Shown: positions 6,747-12,999 of the stretch, one piece after another
Position numbering within the stretch: the stretch's first letter is position 1
How the letters are laid out: every line of letters starts with the position of its first letter
Assembly (NCBI GenBank): GCA_024644185.1
Contig: JAHELM010000023.1
Coordinates: 1 to 12,999 of the forward strand
DNA length: 12,999 nucleotides
Direction of reading: 5' to 3'
From: Rhodospirillales bacterium
GTDB taxonomy: Bacteria; Pseudomonadota; Alphaproteobacteria; UBA8366; JADFVY01
Notes under the pieces: generated by a model
The model's input: only the letters and a program-made list of their open reading frames with translations
What the model was told of the DNA's origin: nothing
Databases searched by the model: none
Translations under genes and position numbers: made by a program

Positions 6747-7223
6747 TCAGAGCGGCACGAAGGCCTTGCCGTCCTGCAGCGACATGCTGCCCTTACGCTC
6801 GAAGGGCACGTTTCCGAGCAGCAGATGGTCGAGATGAACCGTCCCGGCAATACCGTAATCGAGGCTGGTGCGGTTCTGCAGCGCCTGGATCTGCTGAAAC
6901 ACGCTGAACAGCGATACTCTGATCTCTACCGGCACCACGGCCTGGCCAAGCCGCGGGATGTCGACCCGGGTATTCGACAATCCCGTGCCGAAATCGAGAT
7001 CGTTGAGCCGCAACGCAAAGTCGAGCCCGGTGAGAGGAATATCGAAATCGTTGGGGTTGGAGACCAATAGCTGTACCTCCAGCCGCTGCATCAGCCCCTC
7101 GGCCTGCAGGATCTTCACATTCTGCAGTTCCACCCGGGGCGACACCACTTTCTGCGCCGGCACGCATCCGGCCAGCGCCAGAGCCAGCATCGCGCCGGCC
7201 AGAAATGTAATTCCACGCACCAT
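6747..7223 (-). CDS. LEA type 2 family lipoprotein (WHy/LEA14-like domain)
   Basis: Small predicted lipoprotein of 158 residues. A short hydrophobic signal ends in the lipobox LAGC with cysteine C20, so the mature protein is probably lipid-anchored. The rest is one LEA_2-like beta-sandwich. PRVELQNVKI opens it, LEVQLLVSNPNDFDIPLTGLDF carries the family's NPN(D/N)xxIPL signature, and the domain ends in a strand SMSLQDGKAFVPL. LEA14/WHy proteins are associated with desiccation and stress tolerance in plants; the role of the bacterial lipoproteins is largely unknown. I chose the start at 7223 because GAGGAGAG lies a few nt upstream and it gives the lipoprotein signal. A longer reading (ATG at 7250 or beyond, into pgi) is unsupported. 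It follows pgi on the same strand after 71 nt and ends at the shared terminator. Confidence 0.85.
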   Translation of the reverse strand: MVRGITFLAGAMLALALAGCVPAQKVVSPRVELQNVKILQAEGLMQRLEVQLLVSNPNDFDIPLTGLDFALRLNDLDFGTGLSNTRVDIPRLGQAVVPVEIRVSLFSVFQQIQALQNRTSLDYGIAGTVHLDHLLLGNVPFERKGSMSLQDGKAFVPL

Positions 7224-7278
7224 ACGTCTCTCCTCGTATCCGTTCCGCATGAAAAACCCTCGCAACGCAATCCTGAAT

Positions 7279-7295
7279 GCGGGCTGAACTCCCGC
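7279..7295 (-). other. Small hairpin after pgi
   Basis: GCGGG and CCCGC are separated by 7 nt directly at the pgi stop codon. No U-tract follows on the minus strand, so termination is unlikely to be strong and read-through into the lipoprotein gene is plausible. Confidence 0.25.
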
Positions 7296-8935
7296 TATTC
7301 TCGCCGCAAGGCGCGGTAGGCCGCAAGCAGCCCGGCGGTGGAGCAATCCGTATCCGCCGGCGGCGTGCTGCCGCCGATGGCCGGCAGCAGCGCACTCGCC
7401 CGCTCCTTGCCCAGTTCCACGCCCCACTGGTCGAAAGAATCGATGCCCCAGACCGCGCCCTGGACGAAAACCTTGTGTTCGTACAACGCCACCAACCGGC
7501 CCAGAGTCGCCGGATCGAGACGGCGGTAGAGCAGCGTGCTGGACGGGCGATTGCCCGGGAATACGCGATGCGGCGCCAGGCGGTCGATCTCGGCCGGGGC
7601 CAGTCCCTCCGCCTCCATTGCGCGCCGCGCCTCGGCCTCGGTCCGCCCGCGCATCAGCGCCTCGGATTGGCCGAAGCAGTTGGATGCAAGGATCGCCTGG
7701 TGCGGCCCCAGATCCACATCCGGCTCGGCCGCCAGCAGGAAATCGCACGGCACCACCTCGGTTCCCTGGTGCAGAAGCTGGAAGAAAGCGTGCTGGCCGT
7801 TGCTGCCCGGCTCGCCCCAGATCACCGGCGCGGTGGCCCGGTCCACCGGACTTCCGTCCAGCCGCACCCGCTTGCCGTTCGATTCCATGTCGAGCTGCTG
7901 GATATGGGCGGGAAACCGCGCCAGGCGCTGGTCGTAGGGCATCAGCCCATGCGTCGCGCAGCCCCAGACATCCCGGTACCAGAGGCCGAGCAGCGCCATG
8001 ATCACCGGCATGTTCCGCCCAAGCGGCGCGGTGCGGAAATGCTCGTCCATCTCGTGCCCGCCGGCCAGAAATTCCCGAAACCGGTCAAAACCGATGGCGA
8101 TCGCCAGCGGCAGTCCGATTGCCGACCAGACGGAATAACGGCCGCCGACCCAGTCGCGGAACCCGAATACCCGGTCGCCGGGAATGCCGAACCCGGCGGC
8201 CCGCGCCGGGTTGCTGGATACCGCGGCAAAATGCGACGGCACCGCCCCCTCGCCCAGCGCGCCGACCAGCCAGTCGCGCGCCGAGCGGGCGTTGGTCATT
8301 GTCTCCAGCGTGGTGAAGGTCTTCGAGGCGACAATGAACAACGTCCGCTCCGGCGCCAGCCCCGCCAGGGTGTCGCGTAAATGCGCCGAATGCACATTCG
8401 ACACGAAATGCGCATTGACCCCTTCGCAATACGAACATAGCGCCGCGACCGCCATCGCCGGCCCGAGATCGGAGCCGCCGATCCCCAGATTGACCACATC
8501 GGTGAATCGGTCGCCGCGCGCACCGGCTATGGTGCCGGACCGCACCGCCTCGGCGAAGGCCCCGACCCGCGCCAGCGTCGCGTCGACCTCCGGCATCACG
8601 TCCTGCCCGTCGACCAATATCGGCCGTCCGGAGCGGTTGCGCAGCGCCACGTGCAGCGCCGCGCGGTCCTCGGTGACGTTGATCCGCTCGCCGGCGAACA
8701 TGGCGTCACGCCGCGCCTCGACCCCGGCGGCGCCTGCCAGATCGACCAACAGCGCCATGGTCCCGGCGGTAATGCGATGTTTGGAATAGTCGAGAAGCAG
8801 ATCGCCAAGGCGCAGGGAAAACCGCTGAAAACGGTCGGGATCGGCGGCGAACTGGTCGCGCATATGCACGGCTTCCAGGGTCGCGCGGTGCGCCGCCAGA
8901 CGATTCCACGCCAGGTCCAGCGCCGATCCGGACAT
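7295..8935 (-). CDS. pgi: Glucose-6-phosphate isomerase
   Basis: Cytoplasmic enzyme interconverting glucose 6-phosphate and fructose 6-phosphate. It has 546 residues, the length of the long bacterial/eukaryotic form. Motifs in order: NLGIGGSDLGP, SKTFTTLETMTNA (sugar-phosphate site), GFRDWVGGRYSVWSAIGL (family signature 1), DMESNGKR with the probable catalytic Glu E351, GEPGSNGQHAFFQLLHQGT with His H382, and GIDSFDQWGVELGKERA (signature 2) with Lys K510. These correspond to the known Glu/His/Lys set of the enzyme. The eda stop and the pgi start overlap as TGATG, so translation is likely coupled. A GTG at 8938 in the same frame is an alternative start adding one residue. With Eda beside it, it can return fructose 6-phosphate to glucose 6-phosphate for the Entner-Doudoroff route. 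Secure. Confidence 0.97.
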   Translation of the reverse strand: MSGSALDLAWNRLAAHRATLEAVHMRDQFAADPDRFQRFSLRLGDLLLDYSKHRITAGTMALLVDLAGAAGVEARRDAMFAGERINVTEDRAALHVALRNRSGRPILVDGQDVMPEVDATLARVGAFAEAVRSGTIAGARGDRFTDVVNLGIGGSDLGPAMAVAALCSYCEGVNAHFVSNVHSAHLRDTLAGLAPERTLFIVASKTFTTLETMTNARSARDWLVGALGEGAVPSHFAAVSSNPARAAGFGIPGDRVFGFRDWVGGRYSVWSAIGLPLAIAIGFDRFREFLAGGHEMDEHFRTAPLGRNMPVIMALLGLWYRDVWGCATHGLMPYDQRLARFPAHIQQLDMESNGKRVRLDGSPVDRATAPVIWGEPGSNGQHAFFQLLHQGTEVVPCDFLLAAEPDVDLGPHQAILASNCFGQSEALMRGRTEAEARRAMEAEGLAPAEIDRLAPHRVFPGNRPSSTLLYRRLDPATLGRLVALYEHKVFVQGAVWGIDSFDQWGVELGKERASALLPAIGGSTPPADTDCSTAGLLAAYRALRRE

Positions 8936-9582
8936 CACGCCGCCCCCCGCCGCAACGCCGCCGCGGCGCGCGCCAGGGCCTCGATGGCCGCCCAGTTCCC
9001 GGCGGCGACGAGATCCCTGGGCGCCACCCAGGAACCGCCGACACAGGCGACATTGGCCAACGCCAGCCAGTCTGCCGCAGTGGCCGCGCCGATCCCGCCG
9101 GTCGGGCAGAAGCGGATGGCCGGCAGCGGCGACGCCAGAGCCGCCAGGAAGGCGCGCCCGCCGGCGGGTTCCGCCGGGAAGAATTTCTGGCTGCGATAGC
9201 CGCGTTCAAGCAGGGCCATCGCCTCGCTGGCCGTGGACGCGCCCGGCAGCAGCGGCAGCGCATGTCCGGCCGCGGCATCCAGCAATGCCGGCGACGATCC
9301 CGGCGACACCGCGAAGCGCGCCCCGGCCTTCGCCGCCGCATCCAGCTGCGCGCCCGTCAGAACCGTGCCGACGCCGATCTCGGCCCCCGGCACCTCGGCC
9401 GCCATGGCGGCGACCGCATCCAGCGCCGCGGCGGTCCGCAGCGTCACCTCGATCACCGGCAGCCCACCGGCGACCAGCGCCCGGGCCAGCGGCACCGCGT
9501 GGCGCAAATCCTCGACGATCAGCACCGGAATCACCGGCGCCATGGCCAGCAACCCGGCAATACGATCGTTCGACCCCGTCAT
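8935..9582 (-). CDS. eda: 2-dehydro-3-deoxy-phosphogluconate (KDPG) aldolase, possibly also 4-hydroxy-2-oxoglutarate aldolase
   Basis: Class I aldolase that splits KDPG into pyruvate and glyceraldehyde 3-phosphate, the last step of the Entner-Doudoroff pathway. From ATG 9582 it has 215 residues, as usual for Eda. Landmarks: VIPVLIVED near the start, AGGLPVIEVTLRT with E45 and R49, IGVGTVLTGAQ, FAVSPGSSPALL, KFFPAE with the Schiff-base lysine K133, and CPTGGI (phosphate site). E45 and K133 fall at the numbers known for E. coli Eda, which supports this start. An ATG at 9591 is also possible and would add three residues, but has only a G-run directly against it. The gene lies about 80 nt after phnY and overlaps pgi by one base. 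No edd or zwf is in the window; they must lie elsewhere if the pathway is complete. Confidence 0.95.
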   Translation of the reverse strand: MTGSNDRIAGLLAMAPVIPVLIVEDLRHAVPLARALVAGGLPVIEVTLRTAAALDAVAAMAAEVPGAEIGVGTVLTGAQLDAAAKAGARFAVSPGSSPALLDAAAGHALPLLPGASTASEAMALLERGYRSQKFFPAEPAGGRAFLAALASPLPAIRFCPTGGIGAATAADWLALANVACVGGSWVAPRDLVAAGNWAAIEALARAAAALRRGAA

Positions 9583-9612
9583 CGCATCCATCCCCCGCGG
9601 ACCGTTGCGCGA

Positions 9613-9644
9613 AGGATACAGCGATTCTTTTGCCGAAACGTCAA
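9613..9644 (-). promoter_or_regulatory. Weak candidate promoter for eda-pgi
   Basis: On the minus strand, TTGACG (9644-9639, 5 of 6 to the -35 consensus) is followed after 20 nt by TATCCT (9618-9613, 4 of 6). The spacer is longer than ideal. It lies in the only sizeable gap between phnY and eda, so it could give these genes expression independent of the phosphonate operon. No terminator hairpin is visible after phnY. Confidence 0.25.
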
Positions 9645-9662
9645 GGATCGACGCAGCCCCGA

Positions 9663-11126
9663 TCACACCGGCCAGGGCAGCGAGTAGGTCTTCACATTGG
9701 TGTAGGACTTCATCGCCTCGATCACGCCTTCCTTGTAGCCGAGGCCGGAATCCTTGATCCCGCCGAAGGGCGACATCTCGATGCGGTATCCGGGAACTTC
9801 CCAGATGTTCACCGTGCCGACGTTCAGGCCCTCGATATAGCGGGTGATGCGGTCCAGCCGGTTGGTGCAGACGCCCGAGGACAGGCCGAAGGCGGTGGAG
9901 TTGGAAATTCGAATCGTCGCCTCGTCGTCGTTCGGCACGCGGACGATGGGGACGATGGGGCCGAAGGTCTCCTCCATCACCAGTTCGCTTGCGTGCGGCA
10001 CATGATCGACCACGATCGGCGGCAGCAGCGCACCCTGGCGGCCCGGGTTGTAGAGGATCTTCGCCCCCTGCTCCGCCGCCATGTGAACCCGCCGTTCGAA
10101 GGTGGCGGCGGCGTGTTCGTGAATCACCGTGCCCAGATCGGTCGCCGGGTCCATCGGATCGCCGAATTTGATCTTTTTCGCCTTGGCCAGCGCCAGTTCG
10201 ACGAAGCGGTCCGCCACCTTTTCCTGTACCAGAATGCGCTTGACCGCGGTGCAGCGCTGGCCGGAATTCTTGGTCGCCCCGGCCACCGCCAGCTCGGCCG
10301 CCTTGTCGAGATCGGCATCGTCGAGGTCGTCGCAGACAATCAGCGGGTCGTTGCCGCCCAATTCCAGCACGGTGCGCCGGTAGCCGGCCCGTTCGGCGAT
10401 CATCTTGCCCACCGGTACCCCACCGGTAAACGTGATCAATTCGACATGCCGGTTGGTGATCATGGCGTCGCCGATATCCTTCGGCCAACCGGTCACCACC
10501 GAGAACATGGCCGGCGGCAGCCCGGCCTCGTACAGCACATCGGCCAGCATCAGCGCGGTCAGCGGCGTCAGTTCCGTCGGCTTGCAGACCATGCAATTGT
10601 TCGTGGCGATGGCCGGCGCGATCTTGTGCGATACCATGTTGAGCGGATGGTTGAACGGGGTGATCGCGGAAATCGCGGTCAGCGGTTCGCGCTTTGTGAA
10701 GATCTTCCGCGCCTTGCCGTGCGGGGTCAGGTCGCAGGAGAAGATTTCTCCGTCGTCGAAGATGCAGAGCTGCCCAGCCAGCGTGAAGACGTCATAGGCG
10801 CGGCCCACCTCGTAAAGCGAATCCTTCTTCGAGATGCCGAGTTCCAGGGTGATCAGGTCCGACAATTCGTCCTTGCGGCGAACCAGGATCTCGGCCGTCC
10901 GGAACAGGATCTGCTGACGCTCGTAGCGGGTCAGCTTCGAGCGGTACGACGCCGCGGCCTCGAAGGCCTCTTCCGCATGGCGGGCAGTGCCGGCCGGCAC
11001 CTGGCCGATCACCGCGCCGGTATAGGGATAGATCACGTCGATCACGGCATCGGCATCGACCTTGCGGCCGGCGATGCGCATCGGCTCGTACCGGATTGCG
11101 GGGGTTTTCGCTTTGGCGACGGTCAT
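9663..11126 (-). CDS. phnY: Phosphonoacetaldehyde dehydrogenase (aldehyde dehydrogenase superfamily)
   Basis: Oxidises phosphonoacetaldehyde to phosphonoacetate with NAD+, the middle step of the PhnW-PhnY-PhnA route. It has 487 residues. Superfamily marks: ITPFNHPLNMVSHK with Asn N159, KPTELTPLTAL, FTGGVPVGKMIAERAG (cofactor loop), VLELGGNDP with Glu E255, NSGQRCTAVKR with the nucleophile C292, EETFGPIVPIV, and PFGGIKDSGLGYKEGV near the C-terminus. The fold and catalytic residues are certain. The phosphonoacetaldehyde specificity rests on its position between phosphonate genes and a general resemblance to Sinorhizobium PhnY. I chose ATG 11126: it sits 10 nt after the phnA stop, and TGAGG, which includes that stop, serves as its ribosome site. 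Upstream in-frame codons lie inside phnA and would add a tail unlike the family. Confidence 0.92.
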   Translation of the reverse strand: MTVAKAKTPAIRYEPMRIAGRKVDADAVIDVIYPYTGAVIGQVPAGTARHAEEAFEAAASYRSKLTRYERQQILFRTAEILVRRKDELSDLITLELGISKKDSLYEVGRAYDVFTLAGQLCIFDDGEIFSCDLTPHGKARKIFTKREPLTAISAITPFNHPLNMVSHKIAPAIATNNCMVCKPTELTPLTALMLADVLYEAGLPPAMFSVVTGWPKDIGDAMITNRHVELITFTGGVPVGKMIAERAGYRRTVLELGGNDPLIVCDDLDDADLDKAAELAVAGATKNSGQRCTAVKRILVQEKVADRFVELALAKAKKIKFGDPMDPATDLGTVIHEHAAATFERRVHMAAEQGAKILYNPGRQGALLPPIVVDHVPHASELVMEETFGPIVPIVRVPNDDEATIRISNSTAFGLSSGVCTNRLDRITRYIEGLNVGTVNIWEVPGYRIEMSPFGGIKDSGLGYKEGVIEAMKSYTNVKTYSLPWPV

Positions 11127-11136
11127 GGTGCAAACC

Positions 11137-12393
11137 TCATTCGGCGGCGGCCGAAGCTGCCTGGGCATGGTTGAGAGCAAGATCGAAGGCATCGAAATTA
11201 CGCAGGCGTCGCCCGGATTCGAGCCTTCCGATCCGGCGGTTCAGCAGCAGCGGCACCACCTGTTCGGAAACCCCGCCATGCGAGCGCAGCGGCACTTCGA
11301 GGCCGCTGAGGTCGTGGCTGGCGGCGCTGGTTCCGACCACCGCGTTGCGGCCCGACACGACGATCAGGTCGCCCATGCGGTCCGCGGGCAATTCGAAGCG
11401 CGCACAGGCCTCGGCGCGCGCCCCGACATAGTCGATGCCGTCCAGCGCCGACAGCCGCCGGGCGATATCGCCGACATCGGCGCGCACCGGCAGGTAGATC
11501 GTGGCAAAGGACCCCAGCGCGCCGTGATGTACCACGTAAGGGTCGGTGATCGGCAGAATTACCCGGGTCTTCGCCGCCCCCAGCCATGCGTCCAGATGGT
11601 CCTGCAGATAGATCACGTTGGGTTGGCCGTCCGCACGGTGCTTGGCATTCATGCCGTGATCGGCGGTCAGCGCCAGGATCGCCCCCAGCGCGTCCAGCCG
11701 TGCGAGGTAGCCGTCCATCATGGCGTAGAAGGCGTTGGCGCCTTCGCTGCCTGGCGCGTGCTTGTGCTGCACGTAGTCCGTGGTCGACAGATACATGATG
11801 TCGGGACGGTCGCGCTCCAGCAACTTCACCCCGGCGGCAAGGACGAATTCCGACAGTTCCGCCGAATAGACATCCGGTACGCCCGTGCCAACCAGATCGA
11901 GGACACTCTCGATCCCGTTCTCGGCGAAGCTGGCCTTGTCGGCCTTTTCCGACGAAAAGCAGATGGCGCCGCCCTTGCCGAAATTCAGGCCGTGGCCGAG
12001 CAGACGGCGCAGCTTGTCCTTGGCCGTGACGATGGCAATCCGGGCGCCCTGCTTCTGGAACGCCTGGAACAGCGTCGGCGCGCGCAGGAATTTCGGATCG
12101 TTCATCATCACCGCCTCGCCGCTGTCGGGATCGAGGAAGTAATTGCCCGATATGCCGTGCACGGCGGGTGGGCATCCGGTGACGATCGACAGGTTGTTCG
12201 GATTGGTGAAACTCGGCACCACGCAGTCGCTGCGCAGATCGCTGCCGTCCCTGACGATGCGCGCCAGATAGGGCGCCACACCCGCCTTCACCGCCGCTTC
12301 GATATAGGCGGGTTCCGATCCATCGATACAGACAACAATCGTTGGCGCGGACGGCCAGGCATAGCGCCGGCCGTTGACCTCGATCGATTTCAT
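11137..12393 (-). CDS. phnA: Phosphonoacetate hydrolase (alkaline phosphatase superfamily)
   Basis: Di-zinc enzyme that cleaves the C-P bond of phosphonoacetate to give acetate and phosphate. It has 418 residues. All expected metal and catalytic residues are visible: D24 (VVCIDGSEP), nucleophile T63 (PSFTNPNN), D206 and H210 (STTDYVQHKH), D245 and H246 (LTADHGM) and H372 (LRSHGGVSEQ). They show a constant offset of five from the Sinorhizobium PhnA residues as I recall them (D29, T68, D211, H215, D250, H251, H377). This symbol should not be confused with the small zinc-ribbon protein also called PhnA in E. coli. No signal peptide is seen, so it is cytoplasmic. ATG 12393 has a strong GGAGGGAG site whose upstream edge touches the phnW stop. 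Call is secure, aided by phnW and phnY on each side. Confidence 0.96.
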   Translation of the reverse strand: MKSIEVNGRRYAWPSAPTIVVCIDGSEPAYIEAAVKAGVAPYLARIVRDGSDLRSDCVVPSFTNPNNLSIVTGCPPAVHGISGNYFLDPDSGEAVMMNDPKFLRAPTLFQAFQKQGARIAIVTAKDKLRRLLGHGLNFGKGGAICFSSEKADKASFAENGIESVLDLVGTGVPDVYSAELSEFVLAAGVKLLERDRPDIMYLSTTDYVQHKHAPGSEGANAFYAMMDGYLARLDALGAILALTADHGMNAKHRADGQPNVIYLQDHLDAWLGAAKTRVILPITDPYVVHHGALGSFATIYLPVRADVGDIARRLSALDGIDYVGARAEACARFELPADRMGDLIVVSGRNAVVGTSAASHDLSGLEVPLRSHGGVSEQVVPLLLNRRIGRLESGRRLRNFDAFDLALNHAQAASAAAE

Positions 12394-12402
12394 GTCTCCC
12401 TC

Positions 12403-12999
12403 CTACTCCGCCGCCGCCGCGGAGGGCGCGCATTTTGTGACGCCCATCTCGCGCAGCGTCTCGCCGATCGCCGCCAGGGCGGCTTCGATATCCTGCTTTT
12501 CCATGCGGCCGATGCAGCCGATCCGGAAGGTCGGCGCGACCGTGAGTTTGCCGGGATAGATCACATAGCCGCGGGCCACCAGGCGGTCGTAGAAAACCGG
12601 GAAATCGAATTTCGCGTCCGCCGGCATGTGGAAGGTGACGATGATCGGCGCCTGTACCGCGTCCGGCAGCAACGTGGCAAAACCCAGCGCGCGCATGCCA
12701 TCGACGAGGGTTCGGCAATTCTCCGCATAACGGCGGTTGCGGCCCGCCACGCCGCCTTCGGCCTCGTGCTCGGTCATCGCCTGGTCAAACGCGGCCAGCA
12801 CATGGGTCGGCGGGGTAAAGCGCCACTGGCCATTCCCCTCAAGCCCGCGCCACTGGTCGTAGAGATCCAGCGACAGCGCATGCGCATTGCCCTCGCATTT
12901 CTCCACGGCGGCGCGGCGCAGGATGGCATAGCCCATGCCCGGCACACCTTCCAGGCACTTGTTCGACGAGGCCACCACGGCGTCGCATTTCAGCGCCTT
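12403..12999 (-). CDS. phnW: 2-aminoethylphosphonate--pyruvate transaminase, 5' partial
   Basis: PLP transaminase that moves the amino group of 2-AEP to pyruvate, giving phosphonoacetaldehyde and alanine; first step of the pathway. Only the C-terminal 198 residues are in the window; the frame is open to base 12999 and the start lies beyond it. SSNKCLEGVPG holds the probable PLP lysine (codon 12958-12960). LEGNGQWRFTPPTHVLAAF and TFRIGCIGRMEKQDI are close to the PhnW/class V aminotransferase pattern. The protein ends in a short alanine-rich tail (SAAAAE). The phnW stop is 9 nt from phnA. Together with phnA and phnY this identifies the hydrolytic phosphonoacetate route rather than the PhnX phosphonatase route, for which no gene is seen here. 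Confidence 0.95.
   Translation of the reverse strand, partial: KALKCDAVVASSNKCLEGVPGMGYAILRRAAVEKCEGNAHALSLDLYDQWRGLEGNGQWRFTPPTHVLAAFDQAMTEHEAEGGVAGRNRRYAENCRTLVDGMRALGFATLLPDAVQAPIIVTFHMPADAKFDFPVFYDRLVARGYVIYPGKLTVAPTFRIGCIGRMEKQDIEAALAAIGETLREMGVTKCAPSAAAAE

Noticed and set aside
7224..7748. Longer N-terminus for the LEA-type lipoprotein reaching into pgi
   Set aside because: The additional sequence is an out-of-frame reading of pgi, and the start at 7223 has both a good ribosome site and a lipobox signal.
7277..8380. 367-codon plus-strand open frame opposite pgi
   Set aside because: It is antisense to conserved pgi motifs and is rich in Arg, Gln and His with no domain.
8935..10596. Possible phnY-eda fusion, because the eda frame stays open far upstream
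   Set aside because: The upstream part reads phnY out of frame and gives no domain. Eda begins normally at ATG 9582, with E45 and K133 at their usual numbers.
9285..11174. 629-codon plus-strand open frame opposite eda and phnY
   Set aside because: It spans two unrelated well-supported genes and their gap, begins with proline/arginine-rich low-complexity sequence, and has no family match that I recognise.
1..12999. Mobile elements, defence systems, CRISPR arrays or RNA genes
   Set aside because: No transposase, integrase, terminal inverted repeats, repeated spacer units or tRNA cloverleaf were seen. Nearly all of the window is filled by metabolic and transport genes with uniform codon use.

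Overview
This window is ordinary-looking, GC-rich chromosomal DNA, with codons strongly biased to G/C at the third position. The gene families suggest an alphaproteobacterium, probably Rhodospirillales-like: a bacterial N-degron leucyltransferase next to an RDD protein, a Tat-exported TRAP binding protein of the 2-oxoacid type, and a phnW-phnA-phnY phosphonate set. That placement is inferred from gene content, not from a search. I see no rRNA, tRNA, CRISPR array, insertion sequence or phage gene.

Layout. The plus-strand half (2-6692) holds five parts: the C-terminal two thirds of a threonine ammonia-lyase with an ACT domain; a MipA/OmpV outer-membrane protein 2 nt after it; an RDD membrane protein; the leucyltransferase Bpt; and a complete three-gene TRAP transporter. 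In the transporter, a strong terminator separates the binding protein from the two permease genes. A symmetrical hairpin terminator at 6712-6742 closes this half. It faces the minus-strand half, which read in transcription order is phnW (cut by the window end), phnA, phnY, eda, pgi and a small LEA-type lipoprotein gene.

How the genes work together. PhnW, PhnA and PhnY form the known route from 2-aminoethylphosphonate (2-AEP) through phosphonoacetaldehyde and phosphonoacetate to acetate and phosphate. In each of the two junctions seen, the stop codon of one gene lies in or beside the ribosome binding site of the next, so they form one tight operon. Eda and Pgi share an overlapping stop/start (TGATG) and belong to Entner-Doudoroff/hexose-phosphate metabolism. 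A common thread is 2-oxoacids. Threonine ammonia-lyase makes 2-oxobutyrate, the TRAP binding protein resembles the 2-oxoacid binder TakP, Eda releases pyruvate, and PhnW consumes pyruvate as amino acceptor. That link is inference.

I did not find a convincing new system. The points most worth checking are the possible leaderless promoter of bpt, the internal terminator and structured leader of the TRAP operon, the threonine ammonia-lyase/mipA coupling, and the arrangement of the phosphonate operon next to eda-pgi.
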